64,000 bases of DNA from Streptomyces noursei ATCC 11455. Its GTDB lineage: Bacteria; Actinomycetota; Actinomycetes; Streptomycetales; Streptomycetaceae. The stretch is from the NCBI RefSeq assembly GCF_001704275.1, contig NZ_CP011533.1, positions 3,472,001 through 3,536,000 on the forward strand, written 5' to 3'. The position numbers and the translations under genes are program-made. This document shows positions 42,939 to 50,723 of the stretch, piece after piece (position 1 is the stretch's first letter; each line of letters begins with the position of its first letter). Under the pieces are notes generated by a model. That model worked only from the letters and a program-made list of their open reading frames with translations, was not told the origin of the DNA and made no database searches.

Positions 42939-43931
42939 GTGAAAGATCTCGAACGCGGCGCGAGGATGGCGGCGGGCGCGGTCATCCCCGGGCAGCATGC
43001 CCGGCCGCACCCGGTGGGAGCGGACGACCACGGCGGCCGGCTGGCCGCGGCGGAGCAGGCAGAGCGGGCGGACCACATGGACCACAGCGAGCAGCAGGGC
43101 CGACGGGCGGACCGGCAGGAAGCGCCGGCCACCGGCGGCCGGCCCCAGGAGCGGCATTCCCCGGCAGGGGAGGATCCGCACGACCGCGGCGGCGCCCGGG
43201 CGATGTTCTACGAGCTGCGCAAGCTCCCGGACGGCTCCCCGGAGCGCGCGGAGCTGCGCAACACCCTCGTGCGCATGCACCTGCCGCTGGTCGAGCACCT
43301 GGCCCGGCGGTTCCGCAACCGCGGCGAGCCGCTCGACGACCTGACCCAGGTCGCCACCATCGGCCTGATCAAGTCGGTCGACCGGTTCGACCCGGAGCGC
43401 GGGGTGGAGTTCTCCACGTACGCCACGCCCACCGTCGTCGGGGAGATCAAGCGGCACTTCCGCGACAAGGGCTGGGCGGTCCGGGTCCCGCGCCGTCTCC
43501 AGGAGCTGCGGCTGTCGCTGACCACGGCGACCGCCGAGCTGTCCCAGCGGCACGGCCGGGCGCCCACGGTCCACGAGCTGGCCGAGCACCTGGGGATCTC
43601 CGAGGAGGAGGTCCTGGAGGGTCTGGAGTCGGCGAACGCCTACAGCACCCTCTCGCTGGACGTCCCGGACACCGACGACGAGTCCCCGGCGGTCGCCGAC
43701 ACCCTCGGCGCGGAGGACGAGGCGCTGGAGGGCGTGGAGTACCGCGAGTCCCTCAAGCCGCTGCTGGAGGACCTGCCGCCGCGCGAGAAGAAGATCCTGC
43801 TGCTGCGGTTCTTCGGCAACATGACCCAGTCGCAGATCGCCCAGGAGGTCGGCATCTCCCAGATGCACGTCTCCCGCCTGCTGGCCCGCACCCTGGCCCA
43901 ACTGCGCGACAAGCTCCTCGTGGAGGAATAA
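42939..43931 (+). CDS. sigH: SigB/SigF-type stress sigma factor SigH
   Basis: The protein has 330 residues from the GTG at 42939. Region 2 begins at GDLxx-type sequence LRNTLVRMHLPLVEHLARRFRNRGEPLDDLTQVATIGLIKSVDRFDPERGVEFSTYATPTVVGEIKRHFRDKGW. Region 3 follows. Region 4 carries the HTH NMTQSQIAQEVGISQMHVSRLLARTLAQL. About 85 His/Arg/Glu-rich residues precede the sigma core, with internal ATGs at 42966 and 43077 and one near the core at 43203. SigH of S. coelicolor is likewise made in several N-terminal forms. It controls osmotic-stress and septation genes there. It is immediately downstream of its anti-sigma gene. Confidence 0.9.
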   Translation: MKDLERGARMAAGAVIPGQHARPHPVGADDHGGRLAAAEQAERADHMDHSEQQGRRADRQEAPATGGRPQERHSPAGEDPHDRGGARAMFYELRKLPDGSPERAELRNTLVRMHLPLVEHLARRFRNRGEPLDDLTQVATIGLIKSVDRFDPERGVEFSTYATPTVVGEIKRHFRDKGWAVRVPRRLQELRLSLTTATAELSQRHGRAPTVHELAEHLGISEEEVLEGLESANAYSTLSLDVPDTDDESPAVADTLGAEDEALEGVEYRESLKPLLEDLPPREKKILLLRFFGNMTQSQIAQEVGISQMHVSRLLARTLAQLRDKLLVEE

Positions 43932-44134
43932 CCGGCCACCCCCGGCCCGGAACCCAGGCCCCCGGTCCCCCGGGGCCCTGGAACTCCGCATCCGTCGACA
44001 CCTACGACCCCGTCGACCCCCGCACTCGTCGAACTCCGCACCCGCAGAGCCCGGCGCCCCTCAGACCCCCTCGGACCGCCCCTCGGGCCCCTCGGACCGC
44101 CTCCCGGATCCTCTCGGAATCCGCCTCGCAATCC

Positions 44135-44195
44135 GTCGAGCCCGGTCTCTCCCCGAAAAATCCCGGTCGAGTCCGGCCTCTCCCCGAAAACCCCG
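44135..44195. repeat. Imperfect 30-31-bp tandem repeat
   Basis: Unit 1 (44135-44165) and unit 2 (44166-44195) share GTCGAG-CCGG-CTCTCCCCGAAAA, with three or four differences. It lies downstream of sigH and has no assigned role. Confidence 0.8.
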
Positions 44196-44224
44196 ATGGG
44201 GCGGGAATCCCACCCCGCCCCATC
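44195..44224 (+). terminator. Hairpin terminator in the sigH 3' region
   Basis: GATGGGGCGGG (44195-44205) pairs perfectly with CCCGCCCCATC (44214-44224) around an 8-nt loop, and is followed by CCGTTGTGG. Confidence 0.75.
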
Positions 44225-44350
44225 CCGTTGTGGCTCCGCAGGGGGCGCCGGCATCCCCTACGGGATCCGTTCGCCCCTCCCCTACGGGGCCTCGCGTCGT
44301 TTCGGGCCCCTCTCGCCACGGGCCGCCCCGCGCACTCCGCCGCTCGCGGG

Positions 44351-44812
44351 CTACGGCGCCTCGCGCGGACCGATGCCCAGCGCCTCGGTCGCCGTCGGAT
44401 TGACCAGCAGGACGAGCACGACCAGCGCCGCCACCGCCAGCGCGGCCCCGGCGGCGATCAGCAGACCGCCGCCCTTGACGAGCGTCCAGGCGACCGGCAG
44501 CGCCACGATCTGGGTGATCAGCGACGGCCCCCGGCTCCACCGCCGACGCAGCCACAGTCCCCGCGCGGCGACCAGCGGCAGCACCGCCAGCGCCAGGATC
44601 GTCGCCCCGCCCATCTCCGCCTGCTGCGGACTGTCCGGCGCCCCGACCAGGCCGTTGATCAGCATGTACGCACCGAGGGCGGCCAGGGCCAGCCCCTCGA
44701 TGCCGGTGAGTGCCGCGGCGGCGCTCAGCCGGGTGGGCCGCGGGCCGTCCGGCTCGGGTACCGCGGGGGTACCGGCGGCTCGCTTCGGGGACTGCTTCTG
44801 CTGACTGGTCAC
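44351..44812 (-). CDS. Four-helix integral membrane protein, unknown function
   Basis: The protein has 153 residues from the GTG at 44812. A polar N-terminus (TSQQKQSPKRAAGTPAVPEPDGPRP) precedes four hydrophobic segments with connecting RGLWLRRRWSRGPS. The profile resembles small Streptomyces membrane proteins annotated only as hypothetical or integral membrane. It is divergent from the diacylglycerol kinase gene across 95 bp. No catalytic motif is present. Confidence 0.8.
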   Translation of the reverse strand: MTSQQKQSPKRAAGTPAVPEPDGPRPTRLSAAAALTGIEGLALAALGAYMLINGLVGAPDSPQQAEMGGATILALAVLPLVAARGLWLRRRWSRGPSLITQIVALPVAWTLVKGGGLLIAAGAALAVAALVVLVLLVNPTATEALGIGPREAP

Positions 44813-44907
44813 CTCAGCAGGGTAGCGTCGGGCCCCTGCCGGATCGGGCCCGCCCGCACCCCGGACAGGAGTGAGAGGAGTACCGGCAGGTAGGTACGCT
44901 GCTGCAT

Positions 44908-45891
44908 ATGCGCGCACTTCTCGTGGTCAATCCCGCAGCAACCACCACCAGTGCCCGCACCCGTGAGGTTCTCACCCACGCACTGGCCAGCGACCTCAAG
45001 CTGGAGGTCGCCGAGACGCGGTACCGCGGGCACGCCCGCGACCTGGCCCGGGAGGCCGCCGAGGGTGGGGAGACCGACCTGGTGGTGGCGCTCGGCGGCG
45101 ACGGCACGGTCAACGAGGTCGTCAACGGCCTGCTGACGACGGGTCCCGACCCGGACTCGCACCCCCGGCTCGCCGTGGTCCCCGGCGGCTCCACCAACGT
45201 CTTCGCCCGCGCCCTGGGGTTGCCCAACGACGTCGTGGAGGCCACCGGCGCCCTGCTGGACGCGCTGCGCGACCGCAGCGAGCGCACGGTGGGCCTGGGC
45301 CTGGCCGCGGGCACACCGGGCAGCCCGGACGAGGGGGTGCCGGCCCGCTGGTTCACGTTCTGCGCCGGCTTCGGCTTCGACGCGGGCGTGGTCGGCCGGG
45401 TCGAACAGCAGCGCGAGCGCGGCAAGCGGTCAACCCACGCGCTGTACGTGCGCCAGGTCGTCCGGCAGTTCATGGGCGAGGCCAATCGCCGGCGCGGCAC
45501 CATCACGCTGGAGCGACCGGGCGGGAAGCCGGGCACCACTGAGGTCATCGAGAACCTCACGATGTCCATAATCTGCAACACCGCGCCCTGGTCCTACCTG
45601 GGCAATCGCCCGATCTACCCCTCCCCCGAGGCGTCCTTCGACACCGCCCTGGACCTCTTCGCACTGGACAAGTTCTCGGTGCCCGCGGTGACCCGTTATG
45701 CGTCCCAACTCCTCGCCTCCACACCGGATCGCGGCCCACGGGGCAAGCACGTTCTCTCGCTCCACGACCTCACCGACTTCACCTTGCATTCGCAGGTTCC
45801 CCTGCCGTTTCAGATGGACGGTGACCACTTGGGACTGCGGACGAGTGTGACGTTCACAGGCGTTCGCCGTGCACTGCGTGTGATTGTGTGA
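44908..45891 (+). CDS. Diacylglycerol kinase family lipid kinase
   Basis: The protein has 327 residues from the ATG at 44908. The DAGK catalytic domain reads RALLVVNPAATTTSARTREV at the N-terminus, the nucleotide-binding LVVALGGDGTVNEVVNGLL (GGDGT), then VVPGGSTNVFARALGLP and FCAGFGFDAGVVGRVE. The C-terminal beta-sandwich ends in LPFQMDGDHLG. It phosphorylates diacylglycerol or a related lipid, probably recycling lipid-turnover products. From memory, its position between sigH and wblE is conserved in S. coelicolor. Confidence 0.92.
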   Translation: MRALLVVNPAATTTSARTREVLTHALASDLKLEVAETRYRGHARDLAREAAEGGETDLVVALGGDGTVNEVVNGLLTTGPDPDSHPRLAVVPGGSTNVFARALGLPNDVVEATGALLDALRDRSERTVGLGLAAGTPGSPDEGVPARWFTFCAGFGFDAGVVGRVEQQRERGKRSTHALYVRQVVRQFMGEANRRRGTITLERPGGKPGTTEVIENLTMSIICNTAPWSYLGNRPIYPSPEASFDTALDLFALDKFSVPAVTRYASQLLASTPDRGPRGKHVLSLHDLTDFTLHSQVPLPFQMDGDHLGLRTSVTFTGVRRALRVIV

Positions 45892-46211
45892 GCAGTAGAG
45901 CCTAAAGTCCTTTCACTCGAACGTTTAGGCTGGCTTCCACCCCCTGGAATGACGGCTGTGAGCTAGGCGACACCAAGGAATCAAAAAAAAGTTTCCGGAA
46001 GGGGTTGTATCCGTCGCCGAGGTTTGCGAGTCTCTTCATGGCGATCGGGACGGCCGCTCTACCGGCCCCCTTGAGAGCCCGAATCCTCCTCCTCATCCCA
46101 CAGGACCGCACCAGTCGTTGACTGGCCTCCGGCCCTTCCCTTGTGGAGGGATTCGTGAAAGCGTTCACATTCACAAGCAACGTTCCCGTCACACGAGGAG
46201 ATGGAGCAGCC
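45892..46211. other. 320-bp gap upstream of wblE
   Basis: No gene is visible. AGCCTAAA (45899-45906) and TTTAGGCT (45924-45931) form a perfect 8-bp hairpin right after the kinase stop, probably its terminator. A run of eight A residues (45983-45990) is rare in this genome. GTGAA-AGCG-TTCAC (46155-46168) is a short dyad 44 nt before the wblE start and could be an operator. No consensus promoter could be fixed. Confidence 0.55.
45899..45931 (+). terminator. Hairpin after diacylglycerol kinase gene
   Basis: AGCCTAAA (45899-45906) is inverted as TTTAGGCT (45924-45931), with a 17-nt loop, beginning 8 nt after the stop codon. The stem is unusually AT-rich for this genome. Confidence 0.6.
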
Positions 46212-46469
46212 ATGGACTGGCGTCACCGCGCCGTTTGCCGCGAAGAAGACCCCGAGCTCTTCTTCCCCATCGGCAACACCGGTCCCGCGCTGCTGCAGAT
46301 CGAGGAAGCCAAGGCCGTCTGCCGCCGCTGCCCCGTCATGGAGCAGTGCCTGCAGTGGGCGCTTGAGTCCGGCCAGGACTCCGGCGTCTGGGGTGGTCTG
46401 AGCGAGGACGAGCGCCGCGCGATGAAGCGCCGTGCAGCTCGCAACCGGGCGCGCAACGCCAGCGCCTGA
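46212..46469 (+). CDS. wblE: WhiB-like Fe-S protein WblE
   Basis: The protein has 85 residues. The ATG at 46212 has GAGGAG upstream. Four Wbl cysteines are present: Cys9, Cys37, Cys40 and Cys46 (AVCRRCPVMEQC), ligating a 4Fe-4S cluster. The GVWGG turn and the basic tail KRRAARNRARNASA are also present. It matches the short WblE/WhiB1 type, which binds the sigma factor region 4 and acts as a redox- or NO-sensitive transcription factor. A near-ideal terminator follows. Confidence 0.95.
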   Translation: MDWRHRAVCREEDPELFFPIGNTGPALLQIEEAKAVCRRCPVMEQCLQWALESGQDSGVWGGLSEDERRAMKRRAARNRARNASA

Positions 46470-46564
46470 GCCAGCCTCCCCGTGGCCCCCGAGCCGCAGC
46501 GCGCAGTACCTTCGATGCCTACCCGGAGCTGAGACCCGGTCGTTATCGCATCGCTACAGCTTTG

Positions 46565-46592
46565 AGCCCCGGACCGATTTCGGTCCGGGGCT
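46565..46592 (+). terminator. Strong terminator after wblE
   Basis: AGCCCCGGACCG (46565-46576) pairs perfectly over 12 bp with CGGTCCGGGGCT (46581-46592) around ATTT. It is followed by TGTTGCTGTTG, one of the few T-rich tails in the window. Confidence 0.9.
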
Positions 46593-46700
46593 TGTTGCTG
46601 TTGAGGGCCTGCCTTCCAGGGGCCGGCCGGATTCCGGACCTCTCCGGTGAAACCGGCCCCGATCCGCCGTCAGGCCCTGGACCGGGTCCGCGACGTCCCG

Positions 46701-46730
46701 TCGTTCACCCGATGCTCGTTCACCCGATGC
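46701..46730. repeat. Perfect 15-bp tandem duplication
   Basis: TCGTTCACCCGATGC occurs twice back to back (46701-46715, 46716-46730). It lies in the 310-bp gap between convergent wblE and the sensor kinase, which otherwise contains only the terminator. Confidence 0.85.
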
Positions 46731-46779
46731 GGCGAGAGTGCATGCCGCGCCCCGGGGGGCCATGACCCATCGGACAGCC

Positions 46780-48252
46780 CTAGTGCTGCTTCTCTGCGCG
46801 CACGGGGATGTCGAGGAGCACCTGGGTGCCGCCCTCGGGTCGGCGGACCATGTCGAACGTGCCGCCCAACTCCCCTTCCACCAGAGTCCGTACGATCTGC
46901 AGCCCCAGGTTTCCGGCACGGTGCGGGTCGAATCCCTCGGGCAGTCCGCGACCGTTGTCCTGGACGGTGACCAGCAGTCGGGGTTCGGTGCGGCTGCCGC
47001 CACGGACCGCGGTGACCTCGACCGTGCCGTGCTGCTCCTGGTCGAAGGCGTGTTCCAGGGCGTTCTGGAGCACCTCGGTGAGCACCATCGACAGCGGGGT
47101 GGCCACCTCGGCGTCCAGGACACCGAAGCGTCCGGTGCGGCGGGTGGTCACCTTGCCCGGGGCGATCTCGGCGACCATGGCCAGCACCCGGTCGGCGATC
47201 TCGTCGAATTCCACCCGCTCGTCGAGCGTCTGGGAAAGCGTCTCGTGGACGATCGCGATCGAACCGACCCGGCGTACGGCCTCGTCGAGTGCCTCGCGGC
47301 CCTGCTCCGATTCCATCCGGCGGGACTGCAACCGCAGCAGGGCGGCGACGGTCTGGAGATTGTTCTTCACCCGGTGGTGGATTTCCCGAATGGTCGCGTC
47401 TTTCGTGATCAGTTCCCGTTCGCGGCGCCGGAGTTCGGTCACATCACGCAGCAGGACCAGCGAACCGATGTGCGTGCCCTTGGGTTTGAGGGGAATGGCC
47501 CGCAATTGGATCACTCCGTCGTTGCCCTCGACCTCGAATTCCCGCGGGGCCCAGCCGCTGGCCAGTTTGACCAGCGCCTCGTCCACCGGGCCACGGGCCG
47601 GGGCGAGTTCGGCGGTGGCCTGGCCGAGGTGGTGGCCCACCAGGTCGGCGGCGAGACCGAGCCGGTGGTAGGCGGAGAGCGCGTTGGGGCTGGCGTACTG
47701 GACCACGCCGTCGGCGTCGAGGCGGATCAGTCCGTCGCCGGCGCGCGGCGAGGCGTCCATGTCGACCTGCTGCTCAGGGAAGGGAAACGTTCCAGCAGCG
47801 ATCATCTGGGCCAGGTCGGAGGCGCTTTGGAGGTAGGTGAGCTCCAGCCGGCTGGGGGTCCGCACGGTCAGCAGGTTGGTGTTCCGGGCGATCACCCCGA
47901 GCACCCGGCCCTCCCGGCGGACCGGGATGGACTCGACCCGCACCGGCACCTCCTCGCGCCACTCCGGGTCGCCCTCGCGCACGATGCGGCCCTCGTCCAG
48001 GGCGGAGTCCAGCATCGGGCGGCGGCCCCGGGGAACGAGATGGCCGACCATGTCGTCCTGGTAGGAGGTCGGTCCGGTGTTGGGCCTCATCTGGGCGACC
48101 GACACGTAACGCGTGCCGTCGAGGGTGGGAACCCACAGGACGAGGTCGGCGAAGGAGAGGTCGGAGAGCAGCTGCCACTCCGAGACCAGCAGGTGCAGCC
48201 ACTCCAGGTCGGAGTCGCTCAGAGCGGTGTGCTGGCGTACGAGATCGTTCAT
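46780..48252 (-). CDS. PdtaS-like sensor histidine kinase (HisKA_2 type)
   Basis: The protein has 490 residues. The ATG at 48252 has AAGGTG upstream. There is no membrane segment, so it is a cytosolic kinase. Order: an N-terminal GAF-like domain (LVSEWQLLSDLSFADLVLWVPTLDG...), a PAS domain (about residues 180-280, LIRLDADGVVQYASPNALSAYHRLG), then the HisKA_2 box with phospho-acceptor His in REIHHRVKNNLQTVAALLRLQSRR. The ATPase domain has LQNALEHAF, VQDNGRGLPEGF and GNLGLQIVRTLV. This architecture matches mycobacterial PdtaS, which signals to the ANTAR regulator PdtaR. No regulator gene is adjacent. Confidence 0.92.
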   Translation of the reverse strand: MNDLVRQHTALSDSDLEWLHLLVSEWQLLSDLSFADLVLWVPTLDGTRYVSVAQMRPNTGPTSYQDDMVGHLVPRGRRPMLDSALDEGRIVREGDPEWREEVPVRVESIPVRREGRVLGVIARNTNLLTVRTPSRLELTYLQSASDLAQMIAAGTFPFPEQQVDMDASPRAGDGLIRLDADGVVQYASPNALSAYHRLGLAADLVGHHLGQATAELAPARGPVDEALVKLASGWAPREFEVEGNDGVIQLRAIPLKPKGTHIGSLVLLRDVTELRRRERELITKDATIREIHHRVKNNLQTVAALLRLQSRRMESEQGREALDEAVRRVGSIAIVHETLSQTLDERVEFDEIADRVLAMVAEIAPGKVTTRRTGRFGVLDAEVATPLSMVLTEVLQNALEHAFDQEQHGTVEVTAVRGGSRTEPRLLVTVQDNGRGLPEGFDPHRAGNLGLQIVRTLVEGELGGTFDMVRRPEGGTQVLLDIPVRAEKQH

Positions 48253-48613
48253 CGAGGGCACACCTTGGAGCCTACCGGCGTACGGTATGTGTTGTGCCTG
48301 CACGGCCATGGACACGGCAGAATGGTCTAGTCCAGAATGTGCGGTGCGGCACACCGGGGGAAACCCCGGACCGCTGGAACTTCCGCTCTCCCCGCACAGG
48401 AGGGCGGATCGAGGCCCACGGCGCTCTCTGCCCTGACTGCGCCCGGGCCTCCGATCGACCGGTCCCGGGACGGGGCCGCGCCCCCTACCGCACTGGGGGC
48501 GCCTCCTGTCCGTAGTACGGGGCCGGCCGATGTCAGCTCCGGGCTGCGGTGCCGGACAGGTTGAGGGTCCTGTCCCGGCGCCGCGGCCCGCGGGTGCTTT
48601 CGGGGCCGGCGCC
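48253..48613. other. Upstream region of the sensor kinase, no gene seen
   Basis: These 361 bp between the kinase start and the MITE-like element show only short spurious reading frames with poor codon structure. They presumably contain the kinase promoter; no consensus element could be fixed. Confidence 0.5.
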
Positions 48614-48781
48614 CTAGGGCGCTTCTGATGGATCTCCGTGGAAGAAGGAGCGGCGCCTGGTGCGTGCGATCGCAAGGCGCCGGGATGTCTTCATAGCGGA
48701 GCTATGGGGGCATTTCGGCAACGCCGCGAGCGTGCGTGGCAGGCGCCGCGACGCCGCGGAGATCCATCAGAAGCGCCCTAG
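48614..48781. mobile_element. MITE-like 168-bp element with perfect 25-bp terminal inverted repeats
   Basis: The left end 48614-48638 (CTAGGGCGCTTCTGATGG...) is the exact reverse complement of the right end 48757-48781. Both ends carry CTAG, so CTAG may be a duplicated 4-bp target with 21-bp repeats inside. The interior (about 118 bp) has internal hairpin potential (GGCGCCTGG / AAGGCGCC) and no reading frame of note, so it is non-autonomous. The right end supplies the TAG stop of the tetR gene (48778-48780). No transposase is in the window. Confidence 0.85.
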
Positions 48782-49401
48782 CCCCGCTCCCCCTCGCGCG
48801 GCCAGGCGTTCATCGCCAGCCCGGCGACCGCCTCCAGCGTCGCCCGGTCCGTGCCGTCCCGCGCCGACTGCGACATCCCGGCGAGGATCGCGCTCACATA
48901 CTCGGCCAGCGCGTTGGCGTCCGTGCCGGAGGGGACCTCGCCGATGGCGATGTCGGCCCGGATCGCCCGCTCGATCTCCCGGACGTTCGTCTGCCGCTTC
49001 TCCCGGAGGGACGCGGCGACCTCGGCGGAGGCGGGTGCGGTGTTCAGCGCGGCGCTGATGACCATGCAGCCGCGCGGGCGGTCCGGAACGGTGTACTCGG
49101 CGGCGGCCTCGCGCAGCGCCCGCTCGACGCCGCGGCGGGCGGTCGACTCCTCGGCCAGCGCGCGGGAGATGAAGCCGCCGTACAGCTGTCCGTAGACGGC
49201 GATCGCCTCGTCGAACAGGGCCCGCTTGTCGCCGAAGGCGGCGTAGAGGCTGGGGGCGCTGATCCCCATCTCGCGGGTGAGGTCGGAGATGGACGTCGAT
49301 TCGTATCCGTGCTCCCAGAACGAACGGAGCGCCTTCTCCAGGGCCGTGTCCCGGTCGAACGACCTGGGCCGGCCACGCTGCTTGGTCTCCTTGGCCACCA
49401 T
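48778..49401 (-). CDS. TetR-family repressor whose stop lies in the MITE-like element
   Basis: The protein has 207 residues from the ATG at 49401. The HTH reads [40 protein letters not shown], typical of the AcrR-type group. The ligand domain includes [15 protein letters not shown] and [26 protein letters not shown], as in regulators controlling a divergent SDR. The C-terminus [11 protein letters not shown] ends on a TAG formed by the right inverted repeat of the adjacent element, so the original tail may have been altered. It probably represses the divergent SDR gene. Confidence 0.9.
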   Translation of the reverse strand: MVAKETKQRGRPRSFDRDTALEKALRSFWEHGYESTSISDLTREMGISAPSLYAAFGDKRALFDEAIAVYGQLYGGFISRALAEESTARRGVERALREAAAEYTVPDRPRGCMVISAALNTAPASAEVAASLREKRQTNVREIERAIRADIAIGEVPSGTDANALAEYVSAILAGMSQSARDGTDRATLEAVAGLAMNAWPREGERG

Positions 49402-49449
49402 GGAGTGAATTCTATAGCGGTCGATAAGAAATGCGTGCTACGGTTTTTG

Positions 49450-49465
49450 TGTAGCGAGCACTACA
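49450..49465. promoter_or_regulatory. TGTAG-N6-CTACA dyad, candidate TetR operator
   Basis: A perfect 5-bp inverted repeat with 6-bp spacer (49450-49454, 49461-49465) lies in the 140-bp divergent tetR/SDR gap, next to the least GC-rich DNA there. It is a natural operator for the TetR protein. Confidence 0.6.
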
Positions 49466-49541
49466 GAAAGGGCTCGCCGGACGGCCTGTCGCCCGTGCGG
49501 ACGACACGCACGGGCACGGAAGACGAAGGGGAGGGCCCGAG

Positions 49542-50315
49542 ATGGGTGCACTCAGCGGGAAGACGGCACTGGTGACGGGCGGCGGCCGGGGCATCGGCCG
49601 GGCGATCTCGGAGCGACTGGGGCGGGACGGCGCGCGGGTCGGCGTGCACTACGCAAGCGATGAGACGGCCGCGAAGGAGACGGTCGCGGCGATCGAGGCG
49701 GCGGACGGCGAGGCGTTCACCGTGCGCGCCGAGCTGGGGGTGCCGGGGGACGCCGAGGCACTGTGGGCCGCGTTCGACGCACAGGCCGACGGGCTGGACA
49801 TCCTGGTCAACAACGCAGGGATCAACAAGGCGTTGGACGGCACCCTGCGCCCGTTCGAGGCGATCACGCGCGGCGATATCGAGCACCTCTTCGCGGTCAA
49901 CGCCACCGCGCCGTTCTTCGTGATCCAGGAGGGGCTGTCCCGCCTGCGGGACGGTGGACGGATCATCAACGTCTCCACGGGGCTGACGCGCGGCGCCGCC
50001 AAGTCCGACCTGATCGCCTATGCGATGTCCAAGGGCCCGATCGACATACTGACCAGCTCGCTGGCACGGGAGCTCGGCCCCCGCGGCATCACGGTCAACG
50101 CGGTGGCACCCGGCGCGGTCGACACGGACATGAACGCCGCCTGGCTGCGCGGCGAGGGGAACGCCGCGGCGCGCACGGCGACCGGGGCGCGCTCACCGCT
50201 GGGGCGGGTGGCGGACCCCACCGACATCGGCGACCTCGTGGGGTTCCTCGCCTCGAACGACAGCCGGTGGGTGACGGGCCAGTGGATAGACGCCACCGGC
50301 GGCGCCATGCTCTGA
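49542..50315 (+). CDS. Short-chain dehydrogenase/reductase
   Basis: The protein has 257 residues from the ATG at 49542. It is a classical SDR. The cofactor motif is ALVTGGGRGIGRAISERLG, then ILVNNAGINK (NNAG) and RIINVSTGLTRGAAKSDLIAYAMSKGPID (Ser, Tyr and Lys catalytic residues in the usual spacing). It ends in GRVADPTDIGDLVGFLASNDSRWVTGQWIDATGG. The HYASDE stretch after beta-2 suggests NADPH use. The substrate is unknown. Expression is probably controlled by the divergent TetR. Confidence 0.92.
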   Translation: MGALSGKTALVTGGGRGIGRAISERLGRDGARVGVHYASDETAAKETVAAIEAADGEAFTVRAELGVPGDAEALWAAFDAQADGLDILVNNAGINKALDGTLRPFEAITRGDIEHLFAVNATAPFFVIQEGLSRLRDGGRIINVSTGLTRGAAKSDLIAYAMSKGPIDILTSSLARELGPRGITVNAVAPGAVDTDMNAAWLRGEGNAAARTATGARSPLGRVADPTDIGDLVGFLASNDSRWVTGQWIDATGGAML

Positions 50316-50396
50316 CGGGCGACGGGCGACGGGCGACGGGCGACGGGCACCGGGCGACGGGCACCGGGCGACGGGCACCAGGGGACGGGCGCCGGG
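50313..50396. repeat. Heptanucleotide repeat starting at the SDR stop codon
   Basis: Twelve consecutive 7-bp units of CGACGGG/CACCGGG type begin with the TGA stop of the SDR gene and run to 50396. Because 7 is not a multiple of 3, slippage would not affect the stop but would change spacing. The following DNA to 50677 shows no gene. Confidence 0.9.
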
Positions 50397-50677
50397 GGCG
50401 GGTGACGGATCGACCTCCCCGCGACCCCGCTGCCCCGCGCAATCGCCGCGCCCCGAGCGCGTGCTCCGGCCGGGCACACCGATCGACGCGCCCGATCCTG
50501 CCCACATGCCCGTTCCCACCCGTCGCTCCCACCCGTACGCCGGTTCCGGACCGTATACCGGATTCGGTGCCCGGACTCAGGGCCTCGGGCCGGTCGCCGG
50601 GGCGAGGGGGAGAAGTGGGGAAAACGTGCGCTTTTGTTCAGCGGCGCCACGGGGTCGCGTTGGCCCGCCTCTGCTAG

Positions 50678-50693
50678 ATTGGTCTATACCACA
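50678..50693 (+). promoter_or_regulatory. dre site (DasR operator) upstream of nagB
   Basis: ATTGGTCTATACCACA matches the DasR consensus ACTGGTCTAGACCACT at 13 of 16 positions. It ends 30 nt before the nagB GTG, where it would overlap the promoter. DasR leaves such sites when glucosamine-6-phosphate or GlcNAc-6-phosphate accumulates. Confidence 0.9.
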
Positions 50694-50723
50694 TAGCCCA
50701 CTCTCCAGAACGGCAGGCCAAGC

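Larger units (their letters stand above)
43932..44350. other. 419-bp repeat-rich gap after sigH
   Basis: No gene is visible. The first 200 bp are short degenerate repeats of CCCCTCGGACCGCC and CCGTCGA types. Then comes an imperfect tandem pair of about 30 bp (44135-44165 and 44166-44195) built on GTCGAGYCCGGYCTCTCCCC followed by an A-run. The region ends in a strong hairpin at 44195-44224. Confidence 0.65.

Noticed and set aside
45902..46213. A minus-strand small protein upstream of wblE
   Set aside because: The frame has no ribosome-binding site and runs through the kinase terminator hairpin and wblE leader; no recognisable domain.
48778..49401. tetR as a pseudogene disrupted by the MITE-like element
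   Set aside because: The HTH and ligand domain are intact and the length is normal for the family. Only the last residues could be affected, so it is kept as a functional gene.
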